A stretch of DNA of 64,000 bases, from contig CAMYOC010000026.1 of NCBI GenBank assembly GCA_947259915.1, positions 1-64,000 of the forward strand. Direction: 5' to 3'. A program made the position numbers and the translations under genes. A model generated the notes under the pieces. That model saw only the letters and a program-made list of their open reading frames with translations. It was not told the DNA's origin and did no database searches. Positions 1-10,479 of the stretch are shown here, piece by piece. Position 1 is the stretch's first letter. Every line of letters starts with the position of its first letter. This stretch comes from an uncultured Gammaproteobacteria bacterium. Its GTDB lineage: Bacteria; Pseudomonadota; Gammaproteobacteria; Steroidobacterales; XN24.

Positions 1-401
1 AGGTCGACCACGCGATCGACCAGCATTAGCTCGACACGCACACGGGCATACCGTGCGAGGAAATCGCTCACGACCGGCACAACATGTAGGCGGCCAAATT
101 CGACCGGCGCGGTCATCAGCAAGTCACCGCGCAACTCGCCTTCGGCCTGTCCCACCGCCCGCTCCGCTTCCTCCACATCGGCAAGGATGCGCCGGCAACG
201 GACCAGGTAGTCCCGGCCATCCGCGGTCAGGGACATCCGGCGGGTCGTCCGTTGCAGCAGCCGGGTCCCCAGATGGGTCTCCAGCGCCGCCAGCGTCCGG
301 ACCATCGTGGGCTGGGAGCGCTCGAGCACCTCGGCCGCCGCGGTCAGGCTGCCCTGATCGACGATCTCTACAAAGGCTCTCATCGCGGCCAGGCGGTCCA
401 T
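1..401 (-). CDS. LysR-family transcriptional regulator (C-terminal part outside window)
   Basis: The reverse strand from position 401 encodes a typical LysR N-terminus: an ATG start, then a winged helix-turn-helix over residues 1-60 (MRAFVEIVDQGSLTAAAEVL, then SQPTMVRTLAALETHLGTRL and LLQRTTRRMSLTADG), followed by the start of the effector-binding domain. About 133 residues are visible and the rest lies off the left edge. It is divergent from the VOC gene at 519 with about 117 bp between them, the usual arrangement for a LysR protein controlling its neighbour. The family call is secure; the effector and target are inferred from position only. An ATG six codons further in (MRAFVE) is an alternative start. 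Confidence 0.9.
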   Translation of the reverse strand, partial: MDRLAAMRAFVEIVDQGSLTAAAEVLERSQPTMVRTLAALETHLGTRLLQRTTRRMSLTADGRDYLVRCRRILADVEEAERAVGQAEGELRGDLLMTAPVEFGRLHVVPVVSDFLARYARVRVELMLVDRVVD

Positions 402-440
402 GGCGACCTATTTCTACATAAATTGCAGCAATAATATCAA

Positions 441-463
441 ATTATCGGTATTTATCCGAATTA
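441..463. promoter_or_regulatory. Candidate LysR operator in divergent AT-rich gap
   Basis: The gap between the LysR gene and the VOC gene is strikingly AT-rich compared with its surroundings. It contains an imperfect dyad whose clear core is TCGG-N7-CCGA (445-459), of the size LysR proteins usually bind. The assignment is by position and symmetry only. Confidence 0.3.
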
Positions 464-518
464 GATATATCGACAGACTACAGCCGTTCTTTGAAGCAAC
501 CTGAACAGGAGTAAGACC

Positions 519-926
519 ATGACCGACAACACAGCAAGAACCCTTGGCGCCCATCATGTGGGCCTGACCGTGCCGGACCTCGCGGCGGCCCGCACGTTCT
601 TTATCGACGCCCTGGGCTTTGACCAGGTCGGCGAGGTGCCGGACTACCCGGCCGTCTTTCTCAGCGATGGCTCGATCATGATCACCCTGTGGCAGGCCGA
701 AGATCCGGCCAGTGCGGTGGCCTTCGACCGGCGCAAAAACATCGGTCTGCATCATCTGGCGCTGCGGGTCGCGGACGAAGCGGAGCTGGGGCGTCTGGGC
801 ACCGAACTGGGCGCGCGGGACGACACCGAGGTCGAGTTCGAACCGGAAGGCCTGGGCAACAGCGGTCTGCGCCACATGATGTGTCGTGTCCCGGGCAATA
901 TCCGGCTCGAACTGATCGCGGCCTAG
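519..926 (+). CDS. VOC (glyoxalase/bleomycin resistance/dioxygenase) superfamily protein
   Basis: This is a 135-residue protein with the paired beta-alpha-beta-beta-beta pattern of the vicinal oxygen chelate fold. The opening strand AHHVGLTVPDL, the helix segment ARTFFIDALGF, the second-half strand GLHHLALRV and the closing IRLELIAA are all visible. His12/13, His78/79 and Glu131 sit where metal ligands occur in this family. An AGGAG motif lies about 8 bases before the ATG. The next gene starts 20 bp downstream, so the two are probably co-transcribed, perhaps under the divergent LysR gene. VOC proteins include glyoxalase I, extradiol dioxygenases and resistance proteins; the sequence alone does not say which applies. 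Confidence 0.85.
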   Translation: MTDNTARTLGAHHVGLTVPDLAAARTFFIDALGFDQVGEVPDYPAVFLSDGSIMITLWQAEDPASAVAFDRRKNIGLHHLALRVADEAELGRLGTELGARDDTEVEFEPEGLGNSGLRHMMCRVPGNIRLELIAA

Positions 927-945
927 CAGACAGGAGCACAGAACC

Positions 946-2616
946 ATGCAGTCGACACCAGCCCTCGATCGCGCCGACTCGCCGTTCCACACGGGCGAGC
1001 AGGCAGTCCAGATGCGTCTCGGCGTGCGCGACGCGATCGAGCCCTGGGCCCGGCAGGTGGTGCGCCCGCGCCTGCCGGAACAGCATCGTCGGTTCTATGG
1101 CCAGCTACCCTTTCTCGTCGCCGCCGCCCGCGACGATAAACAACGACCCTGGGTCACGCTGCTGGTCGGGCCACCGGGCTTTGTGCGTTCGCCGGATCCG
1201 GCCGGGCTGCAGATTGCCGCCGGCCCTCTGCCCGGCGATGCGCTCTCCGGCTCGCTGGTCGCCGGCGCCGAACTGGGTCTGCTCGGTATCGATCCCGAGA
1301 CCCGGCGGCGCAACCGGGTCAACGGAACGATCAATCAGGCCGGCGCCAGCGGGCTCGAACTCGAGGTGACACAGTCCTTTGGCAACTGTCCCCAGTACAT
1401 CACCGAGCGGGCCTGGCGGCGGGTGGAAGTCCAGCCGGATCAAGGGTCCGTCACCCATGGCCGGCAACTGGACGCGTCCATGCAAATGTGGATTTCCAAC
1501 GCCGACACCTTTTTTATCGCCAGCGGCTATCGTGACGGTGGCGATAGCGGCGATGACCCGACTCACGGCATGGACGCCTCGCATCGCGGCGGCGCCCCGG
1601 GTTTTGTCACCGTTGAGAGCGAGACGCGGCTGGTGTTCCCGGATTACGCCGGCAACAACCATTTCAATACCATCGGTAACCTGGTCATGGATTCGCGGGT
1701 CGGATTGCTGTTCGTCGATTTTGAGCAGGGCAGTCTGTTACAGATCAGCGGCAATGCGACCATCGACTGGGATTCCGCAGAAGTGGCCCGGTATCCGGGC
1801 GCGCAACGACTGGTGATCATCGATATCGATAGAATCGTGCGGCTCGACGATGTCCTGCCGCTGCGCTGGAGCGCGCCCAAAGGCTCGATCCGCTCATTGC
1901 GGCTGGCCGAGAAGATCAAGGAGAGCGAGGACGTGACCTCGTTTGTCTTTACCGCGCGTGACGGCGGTGAGCTGGCGGACTTCGAGGCGGGACAATATCT
2001 GCCGATCGAGATCCGTATCGATGGCCATGATCAGCCACTGAAGCGGACCTATTCGCTGTCCAATGGTCCGGGCGAAGGCCATTATCGGATCAGCGTCAAA
2101 CGTGAGCCGCTCGGCGTCGTCTCGCGTCATCTACATGACCATGTCGAAATCGGCGAGATCATCAGCTCATCCAGACCGGAGGGGGAATTTATCCTGCAAC
2201 CTGGCGGTGGACCCGTGGTTTTGATCAGTGCCGGTATCGGCCTGACACCGATGGTCAGTATGCTCCATGCCCTCGCCAGGGAATCCGGAGGCCGGCCGGT
2301 GTGGTTCGTCCACGGCGCCCGTGACGGCGCGCATCATCCGCTTGCAGACGAAGTGCGGCAGCTGGTCGCAGAACAACCGGACATGGGTCTGCAGGTCTTT
2401 TACAGCCAGCCCCGGACCGAGGATGTCCAGGGCCCGGACTATGACCGGGAGGGTCATGTGAGCATAGACCAGCTCGAGACAATGGTGCCGGCTCTGGATG
2501 CCGATTTCCATCTGTGCGGACCGAACCGTTTCCTGGCCGGGTTGACCGCTGATCTGGCCGCCCACGGGGTACCGCGGGAGCGTATCCATACCGAGACCTT
2601 CGGGCCGGCGGGCTGA
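946..2616 (+). CDS. Flavoprotein fusion: pyridoxamine 5'-phosphate oxidase-like domain plus ferredoxin-reductase-like domain
   Basis: The protein has 556 residues. Residues about 15-310 resemble the PNPOx-like FMN-binding family (SPFHTGEQAVQMRLGVRD near the start; the FNTIGNLVMDSRVGLLFVDF strand region near 245). Residues about 315-556 form a ferredoxin-NADP reductase-type module: the FAD motif RTYS near 367, the nucleotide-binding motif GIGLTPM near 429 and LCGP near 522. Many relatives, as I recall them, end in a plant-type 2Fe-2S ferredoxin domain; here the chain stops at HTETFGPAG with no cysteine cluster. It probably passes electrons from NAD(P)H through FAD to FMN and an unknown acceptor. 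It follows the VOC gene by 19 bp, suggesting one operon. Confidence 0.82.
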   Translation: MQSTPALDRADSPFHTGEQAVQMRLGVRDAIEPWARQVVRPRLPEQHRRFYGQLPFLVAAARDDKQRPWVTLLVGPPGFVRSPDPAGLQIAAGPLPGDALSGSLVAGAELGLLGIDPETRRRNRVNGTINQAGASGLELEVTQSFGNCPQYITERAWRRVEVQPDQGSVTHGRQLDASMQMWISNADTFFIASGYRDGGDSGDDPTHGMDASHRGGAPGFVTVESETRLVFPDYAGNNHFNTIGNLVMDSRVGLLFVDFEQGSLLQISGNATIDWDSAEVARYPGAQRLVIIDIDRIVRLDDVLPLRWSAPKGSIRSLRLAEKIKESEDVTSFVFTARDGGELADFEAGQYLPIEIRIDGHDQPLKRTYSLSNGPGEGHYRISVKREPLGVVSRHLHDHVEIGEIISSSRPEGEFILQPGGGPVVLISAGIGLTPMVSMLHALARESGGRPVWFVHGARDGAHHPLADEVRQLVAEQPDMGLQVFYSQPRTEDVQGPDYDREGHVSIDQLETMVPALDADFHLCGPNRFLAGLTADLAAHGVPRERIHTETFGPAG

Positions 2617-2719
2617 GCCCGTCAGGGCGGCCGATATTCAGACATCAGAGACGGTCGCCTGACCGCGCGGTCCTGCACCAGGCTTGTATGATAGGGGCCC
2701 CTTTTGATGCAGCGGACAA

Positions 2720-5023
2720 ATGAGACGCCCCGTCAGACTCGCCCTTTTTTTACTTGCGATCGTTACGGCGGCCGGCTGTGAGCGCGCGGGTGAAGACAAG
2801 CCCGGGCCCCAACCAGTAGTGCCCGTCGCCGCCGACGCCAGCTTTGTCGGAACCGCGGTCTGCGCTGGCTGCCACGAGGACGCGGCTGCAAGCTGGACCG
2901 GATCCCATCATGACCTGGCCATGCAGCCGGCGGACGCAACGACGGTGCTGGGTGATTTTGGCGACACCGGGTTCGAGTACGCCGGCGTCCGCTCCACCTT
3001 CGCTGCTCGAGACGGTAACTATTTTGTCCGCACCGACAGCGCCAATGGTGATCTGGTCGCATTCCCGATTGCCTACACCTTTGGCGTCGAGCCGCTGCAG
3101 CAATATCTGATCGAATTTCCGGATGGCCGGCTGCAGGCGCTTGGCATCGCCTGGGACACGCGACCAACAGACAAAGGCGGACAGCGCTGGTTTCATCTCT
3201 ACCCGGACGAAGCTGTCGACCACAGCGACGAGCTGCACTGGACGCGGATGAGTCAAAACTGGAACTACATGTGCGCCGACTGTCATTCCACCGGCTATCG
3301 CAAAAACTACGACGCAGCCAGCGACCGCTTCGACTCGACCTGGACCGACATCGACGTCGCCTGCGAGGCCTGCCATGGCCCGGGCTCGTCCCACGTGGCG
3401 CTGGCCGAATCTGAGCAGCTCGATCAGGCAAACGGACTGGTGGTGGCATTCGCTGCGCCAGACCGTCACTGGACCCGAGGGATCGGTGAACCGACCGCTC
3501 ACCTGGAAGGTGCCGGGGTGGCCGACACCCAGATCGAGGCCTGCGGGCAGTGCCACGCACGGCGGGCGCCGATCCGCACCGAGTATGCTCATGGCAAGCC
3601 GCTGACCGATTCCTACGTCCCCGCGCTGCTCACCGAGCCGCTGTATTTTCCGGACGGACAGATCCGCGACGAGGTCTATGTCTACGGCTCCTTTCTGCAG
3701 AGCAAGATGCATGCAAAGGGCGTGGTGTGTACCGACTGCCACGACCCGCACAGTCTCGAATTAAAGGCCCCGGGGAACGCGATGTGCGCGAGCTGTCACG
3801 CGCCGGATGTCTTCGATGTGACGTCTCACCATCGGCATGACACCGGCACGGACAAGCCGGGCTGTGTCGACTGCCATATGCCGTCGCAAGATTACATGGT
3901 GATCGACGGCCGCCGGGACCACAGCTTGCGCGTACCGCGGCCCGATCTGGCGGAGCAGCTCGGCGTCACCGACGCCTGCGCCGCCTGTCATGCGGATCGC
4001 CCCGAGGGCTGGAGCGCCGGCCAGGTCCGCGAGTGGCTCGGGGATGACGCGTCCGGCTATCAACGATTCGCGCTCGCGTTCCGCGCTGCGCAGACCGGCC
4101 AGGCCGACGCCGGGCAGCAACTCAAAGAATTGTTGGCATCGGCGGAGCAACCCGCGATCGTCAGGGCTACTGCGCTACAGCATCTTGCCGCTTATCCGGA
4201 TCAGACCAGCCTGCAACTCGCCGCCAGGTCGCTGCGTGACCCCGATCCGCTGGTCCGGCTCGGCGCGCTGGATGCGCTGGAGCCGATGCCCCCGGCCGCC
4301 AAACAATCGTTCCTGATCCCGGCACTGGATGACCCGATCAGATCGGTGCGTACCGAGGCTGCCCGCCAGCTCGCGGGTCTGTCACCGGCAGAACTCTCGC
4401 CCGGGCAACGGCAGCGCCTGCAGACAGTACTGGCTGAGTATGTCGCGATACAAAACGACAACGCGGACCGTCCCGAGGCACGGCTGAATCTCGGCATCCT
4501 CTACGCCCAGGCGGGTCAGCCGGAGACGGCGGAAAAACAATTCCGCGCGGCACTCACGCTACAGCCCGATTTCGAGCCGGCTTTCGTCAATCTGGCGGAC
4601 CTCTATCGCTCCGTCGGCGACGAGACCCAGGCCAAGAGCGTCCTGAGCAGCGGCCTCGAGCTTGTGCCCGACAGTGCGGCGCTGAATTACTCAATGGGGC
4701 TGTTGACGGTGCGGGCCGTTGGTGCCGAGGCAGCGCTGCCGTGGCTGGAACGGGCAACGGAACTGGCGCCCGGGAATACGCGCTATGCCTATGTGCTGGC
4801 CGTCGCGCTTAACGGTCTGGGCCAACCGGCCGACGCGATCGCGCTGCTGGAACAGGCACACGCCGATCGCCCCGCCGATGCAGATGTGCTCTTTGCGTTG
4901 GCGTCTTACCACCGGGAAGCGGGGAACAACGAGGACGCGTTGAGATACGCGACCGATCTGTTGATCCTGCAGCCGGACAACCGCAGCGTGCAGGCGCTTG
5001 TGGTGGAAATGTCGACGCAATAA
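2720..5023 (+). CDS. Octahaem c-type cytochrome lipoprotein with HEAT-like and TPR repeats
   Basis: The product has 767 residues. A signal peptide with a cysteine at residue 20 (TAAGC) suggests export and lipid attachment. Eight CXXCH haem-binding motifs follow, at residues 48, 185, 215, 275, 337, 356, 382 and 420. Residues about 460-560 look like short HEAT-type helical repeats (SLRDPDPLVRLGALDAL; DDPIRSVRTEAARQLAGL), and residues about 575-765 are TPR repeats (ARLNLGILYAQAGQPETAEK; ADVLFALASYHREAGNNEDA). The architecture matches cytochrome c554-like/TPR proteins of uncertain substrate. It stands alone, with no cytochrome maturation or quinol dehydrogenase gene beside it. A role in periplasmic electron transfer is inferred; the haem count is read directly. 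Confidence 0.88.
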   Translation: MRRPVRLALFLLAIVTAAGCERAGEDKPGPQPVVPVAADASFVGTAVCAGCHEDAAASWTGSHHDLAMQPADATTVLGDFGDTGFEYAGVRSTFAARDGNYFVRTDSANGDLVAFPIAYTFGVEPLQQYLIEFPDGRLQALGIAWDTRPTDKGGQRWFHLYPDEAVDHSDELHWTRMSQNWNYMCADCHSTGYRKNYDAASDRFDSTWTDIDVACEACHGPGSSHVALAESEQLDQANGLVVAFAAPDRHWTRGIGEPTAHLEGAGVADTQIEACGQCHARRAPIRTEYAHGKPLTDSYVPALLTEPLYFPDGQIRDEVYVYGSFLQSKMHAKGVVCTDCHDPHSLELKAPGNAMCASCHAPDVFDVTSHHRHDTGTDKPGCVDCHMPSQDYMVIDGRRDHSLRVPRPDLAEQLGVTDACAACHADRPEGWSAGQVREWLGDDASGYQRFALAFRAAQTGQADAGQQLKELLASAEQPAIVRATALQHLAAYPDQTSLQLAARSLRDPDPLVRLGALDALEPMPPAAKQSFLIPALDDPIRSVRTEAARQLAGLSPAELSPGQRQRLQTVLAEYVAIQNDNADRPEARLNLGILYAQAGQPETAEKQFRAALTLQPDFEPAFVNLADLYRSVGDETQAKSVLSSGLELVPDSAALNYSMGLLTVRAVGAEAALPWLERATELAPGNTRYAYVLAVALNGLGQPADAIALLEQAHADRPADADVLFALASYHREAGNNEDALRYATDLLILQPDNRSVQALVVEMSTQ

Positions 5024-5096
5024 GGGTGGGGGGCGCGCCGACAGGTGGGCCGGAGTCGTTTCAGCTCACCGCCGTCAACCCTGTGCCGGCGCGGTC

Positions 5097-6200
5097 TTAC
5101 TCGACGTTGATGACTATCTTGCCCCGGGCGCGTCCTGCTTCCGAGTAGCGGATCGCCTCCGGGACTTTGCTCAATGGATAACGTCGGTCGATGACCGGCG
5201 TCATCGTTCCGGCCTGCATCAGATCGGCGAGGAAGCTCAGGTCGTCGGGTCCGAGACGCGCCAGCAGCGTGATGATTTTCTGGTCCACGAACCACGACAA
5301 TACGAGCGCCTTGATCGGATTGACCAAAGGCGCGATCCATTTGCCCTTGGCTCCGCCGACCAGCACCAGCGTACCCTCGGGATTCAGGACGCGGCTGTTC
5401 GCAAACGGTGAGTGATTGCCGACCATGTCGATGATCAGGTCGTAACGTTGCCCGCTCCTGGTGTAATCCTCTTCGGTGTAATCAAAGACGTGATCCGCGC
5501 CGATCGACCGGACCATGTCCACATTGCGGGTGCTGCATACGCCGGTGACCTCCGCACCGAATGACTTGGCGATCTGCACTGCGAACGTACCGACACCCCC
5601 TGAGGCACCATTGATCAGGACTTTTTGTCGCCGCTTGACCTGCCCCTTGTCGCGGAGCGCCTGGAGTGCGGTGATTGCCGCGATCGGGACGGAGGCCGCT
5701 TGTTCCAATGTCATGTTGGCCGGCTTTGTCGCCAGCGCCCGATCCTCACGGATCGTCAGGTATTCGGCGAAGGCCCCGCCCGCCCCGCCAAATACCTCAT
5801 CACCTGGCTTAAAACGCGTGACCTTGCTGCCGACCGCCTCCACGGTCCCGGCAAAATCCACGCCAAGGCGCGTATCCTCAGGCGCGCCCAGACCGGACAT
5901 CAGACGCATGATATACGGTGAGCCTCTCATGTAGTGCCAGTCGAGGGGATTGACCGATGCCGCATGGATTTTTACCAGGACTTCATCGTCCGCGGGCGTC
6001 GGCTTTTCGGTGTCTGCAAATTCGAGCACATCGGGCGAGCCGTAGCAGCGATAAGCGATCGCCTTCATGGTCTCTGAGCCACTGGCGATCTGCGGAGCCG
6101 GCGGGCAAGCGGCATCGTGGCTGATGACAACAGCCAGCGCCGATATCGCGAGCGCCAGAAGAATCAGGAGGCCGAGCGGAATTTTGTAGCGTAGCTTCAT
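5097..6200 (-). CDS. Membrane-anchored NAD(P)-dependent zinc-less alcohol dehydrogenase / quinone oxidoreductase-like protein
   Basis: This is a medium-chain dehydrogenase/reductase of 367 residues. The catalytic fold starts at MKAIAYRCYGSPDVLEF, has the GroES-like motif HAASVNPLDWHYMRG and the Rossmann nucleotide motif INGASGGVGTFAVQIAKSFG, and ends GRARGKIVINVE. Zinc ligands of classical alcohol dehydrogenases are absent, as in the quinone oxidoreductase subgroup. Ahead of the enzyme lies a hydrophobic segment (residues about 6-26, GLLILLALAISALAVVIS) that should anchor it in the inner membrane, which is not typical of the family. I chose the ATG at 6200 because a GAGAG ribosome site precedes it; an upstream ATG at 6236 has none. 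The substrate is unknown. Confidence 0.85.
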   Translation of the reverse strand: MKLRYKIPLGLLILLALAISALAVVISHDAACPPAPQIASGSETMKAIAYRCYGSPDVLEFADTEKPTPADDEVLVKIHAASVNPLDWHYMRGSPYIMRLMSGLGAPEDTRLGVDFAGTVEAVGSKVTRFKPGDEVFGGAGGAFAEYLTIREDRALATKPANMTLEQAASVPIAAITALQALRDKGQVKRRQKVLINGASGGVGTFAVQIAKSFGAEVTGVCSTRNVDMVRSIGADHVFDYTEEDYTRSGQRYDLIIDMVGNHSPFANSRVLNPEGTLVLVGGAKGKWIAPLVNPIKALVLSWFVDQKIITLLARLGPDDLSFLADLMQAGTMTPVIDRRYPLSKVPEAIRYSEAGRARGKIVINVE

Positions 6201-6310
6201 TGTTTGATCTCTCGTCATCCGCTGGATGAACGCCATGCGACCCGAATGTATTGATGCAGCCTACACCGTGGCCATTTGAAAAGACCAGCTGGCGCACCGT
6301 AACAACGTAA

Positions 6311-6540
6311 TCGGCTGAATTCCACGTAGGCTCGGGCCAGGACCTTTGGACCTACTGCGCCGTCGCGAGCAGCGTACACAATGAAACCGACTTGCCGAGC
6401 TGTCAATCGACATCCATCGACGACTGGCATGGGATTCCGGAGAGGTCGTGTACGAGAAGTGGAACAGGGATACAGGCGTTGACGGATGGGGCGCGGAGAT
6501 GTGGTTCGGGCCGTGCACAAACAAGAACGGCGGCGTCTAA
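6311..6540 (+). pseudogene. Possible decayed gene fragment ending in the terminator
   Basis: This 320 bp stretch has no intact gene. Two short open segments on the plus strand, in different frames, both show GC-rich third positions like the real genes here: one over about 6311-6440 (reads EFHVGSGQDLWTYCAVASS) and one over about 6440-6540 (reads VVYEKWNRDTGVDGWGAEMW and stops at TAA 6538-6540). Joined by one frameshift they would give about 75 residues, and the stop lies in the loop of a strong terminator. No start codon or family is recognisable. This is a weak call that could be chance. Confidence 0.22.
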
Positions 6541-6559
6541 TACGCCGCCGTTCTTGTTT
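6519..6559. terminator. Strong bidirectional rho-independent terminator
   Basis: A perfect inverted repeat (left arm CAAGAACGGCGGCGT at 6522-6536, five-base loop, right arm at 6542-6556) is flanked by AAA on the left and TTTT on the right, so it can terminate transcription in either direction. On the minus strand it lies about 100 bp past the katG stop. The remaining sequence between katG and the dehydrogenase start shows nothing else convincing beyond the weak fragment noted separately. Confidence 0.85.
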
Positions 6560-6658
6560 TCATCAGCTACAAAACATTCTCGAAGCTCTTTTCATACTCT
6601 GACCCAATGCTCGAATGCAGCTACCTGGCACAGGCCTCAGAGCACGTTTGCCGTCGGA

Positions 6659-8926
<2,268 letters not shown>

Positions 8927-9017
8927 TTAGCACGCATCGCTCGCTTCGGGTCGGTCCTGAAGCGATGTACTGCACCGGCCGCGATGGGCTGATTTCTCAA
9001 ACGCACTGATGCCGGAC

Positions 9018-9823
9018 CTACTCGAATTCCATCGCCTCGAACACTATTCCTGCGTTCCGCGACGCCAGCTCTTCGAAAGTGTCGAGATCCGAATAGGCCG
9101 ACTGGTCAATCTTGTACGCGTCGTCCAGGGTGCCGCCCTCGTCCAGCAGTTTCTGCACCTCGCCACGCAGAAAGATCAGATAGTCCCTGGTGTATTGGGT
9201 CACGACGTCCACGTTGGTCGGCACGCCGTGACCCGGGATCACGACTTCCGGCTCGAGCGCCAGAAATTGCTCATAGGTCACCAGCCAGCCCTTTGTGTCC
9301 GTATTGTCAAAGATCGGCAGCAAGCGCTGATGAAATGCCATATCACCGGAGATCACCAGCTTTTGCTGCGGCAGCCACACCTGGATATCGCCAGGGCTGT
9401 GACCCGGTCCCAGGTACAGGGCTTCGATCCGGGTGCCACCCAGCTCGATCACGTACTGATCCTCGAAGGTGATGTCGGGCAACACGACTTCCGTACCCTC
9501 GGCCTTGTCGCGGTTGTAGCCTTGCATGCGGTTCAGCAGGCCGTACGCGCCCTCTTCGATTTCAGCTGCTGCGTCGACGTGGGCGATCACCGGCACACCC
9601 TGTTCCTGCCAGTAGTTCGAGCCCAGAGCGGCGTGCCCCTGGCCATACCTGAATTCTCATAAGTCGGGGGTGCCGTCGCACCGATCGACGACCAGACGCC
9701 CGGGATCACTTCGCGTGGCTCGTCGTAAAGCACCGACTCCGGGTACTTGTCGGGGATGCTCTGGTCGGCGGATGCGATGCCGGCGAACAAAAAGGTCACA
9801 AGTGCGGCAGCAAGGTGCTTCAT
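9018..9823 (-). pseudogene. Broken exported metallo-beta-lactamase-fold hydrolase gene (deletion plus frameshift)
   Basis: Two overlapping frames carry two ends of one protein. The 5' part starts at ATG 9823 after a GGGAGA ribosome site, encodes a signal peptide (MKHLAAALVTFLFAGIASA) and runs to PPTYENSG, then drifts out of frame to a stop near 9587. The 3' part continues in another frame as NGQGHAALGSNYWQEQGVPV and keeps the later MBL motifs (GPGHSPGD, SGDMAFHQR, PGHGVPT) to a normal end. About 45-50 residues (the first beta strands) expected between PPTYENSG and NGQGH are absent, with a non-multiple-of-three junction near 9645-9655. At the usual HxHxDH site the frame reads NGQGHA, so the metal site also looks divergent. 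No intact enzyme can be made. Confidence 0.8.
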
Positions 9824-9978
9824 CGGCTGGTCTCCCGGTTTGCCGGCGCGATTATAGCGCCGGCTGCTACGTGGGAACGTAGAACGTGCTGATTCCAATC
9901 GCCATCTTAGATCGCTTTTCCACTGGAACGGTTTGAGCCTGTTCTGCCATGGGAGCGTTAGGGACGCGGAGAACAATA

Positions 9979-10182
9979 CCGGAGAGATAGGCTCGAATCG
10001 CCTTACGGCGATCCTCGGGTCTGCGACCCGCCTCCGCTTCGCTGCGGCGCCCGGAGAGATGACTCGTCGCTTCGCTCCTCGCCCCTCAAGGGGGCCGCTC
10101 GCTCACTTCGTTCGCTGCGCGTTGTCTCGGCCGACTATGTCGGCCTCGGCTCGAACTGGTCGCCCTGACGGGCGACTGAGTT
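9979..10182. repeat. Hairpin-rich array (copy A) with tRNA-Arg 3'-end remnants
   Basis: The 420 bp between the broken MBL gene and tRNA-Arg has no gene. It holds CCGGAGAGAT (9979-9988) and GCGCCCGGAGAGAT (10047-10060), both identical to the 3' end of the neighbouring tRNA-Arg (10249-10262). Between and after them is a chain of small hairpins: ATCGCC/GGCGAT near 10000, GGGTC/GACCC near 10020, CCCC/GGGG near 10085, GCCGAC/GTCGGC near 10135, GTCGCCC/GGGCGAC near 10165. The block 10062-10155 is a diverged copy of the block at 10480-10565. It may be the decayed trace of extra tRNA-Arg copies. Confidence 0.7.
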
Positions 10183-10203
10183 CGAATCCTGAAACTCATC
10201 GCT

Positions 10204-10242
10204 AAATAGAAAAGGCCCACGCAAGGTGGGCCTTTTCTATTT
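10204..10242 (-). terminator. Rho-independent terminator after tRNA-Arg
   Basis: A perfect 17-bp stem (AAATAGAAAAGGCCCAC at 10204-10220 with its complement at 10226-10242, five-base loop) lies directly past the 3' end of tRNA-Arg on the minus strand, and the stem base supplies a U-rich tract on that strand. Confidence 0.85.
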
Positions 10243-10244
10243 AG

Positions 10245-10321
10245 TGGCGCGCCCGGAGAGATTCGAACTCCCGACCGCCTGGTTCGTAGCCAGGTACTCT
10301 ATCCAGCTGAGCTACGGGCGC
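10245..10321 (-). tRNA. tRNA-Arg (anticodon ACG)
   Basis: The reverse strand folds as a complete tRNA of 77 bases: acceptor stem GCGCCCG paired with CGGGCGC, D-arm AGCTCAGCTGGATAGAGT, anticodon stem CCTGG/CCAGG with loop CTACGAA (anticodon ACG, normally modified to ICG to read CGU/CGC/CGA), T-loop TTCGAAT, discriminator G and an encoded CCA. The order csrA, tRNA-Ser(GCT), tRNA-Arg(ACG) is the same as in Escherichia coli (csrA-serV-argV), which supports both calls. Confidence 0.97.
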
Positions 10322-10350
10322 TTTTTAACTTATGACCTGTAAATATATGA

Positions 10351-10441
10351 TGGCGGAGAGGGAGGGATTCGAACCCTCGAAGGGCTTTTAACCCTTACTC
10401 CCTTAGCAGGGGAGCGCTTTCGACCACTCAGCCACCTCTCC
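10351..10441 (-). tRNA. tRNA-Ser (anticodon GCT)
   Basis: A class II tRNA of 91 bases on the reverse strand: acceptor stem GGAGAGG with CCTCTCC, anticodon stem CTCCC/GGGAG with loop CTGCTAA (anticodon GCT, reads AGC/AGU), the long variable arm AAGGGTTAAAAGCCCTT that serine tRNAs need for recognition by seryl-tRNA synthetase, T-loop TTCGAAT, discriminator G and encoded CCA. It lies 29 bp upstream of tRNA-Arg and the two are likely cut from one transcript. Confidence 0.97.
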
Positions 10442-10479
10442 GTTCTGTTCTGTCCTGTTCGTTTCGGCCGGTCGGGATT

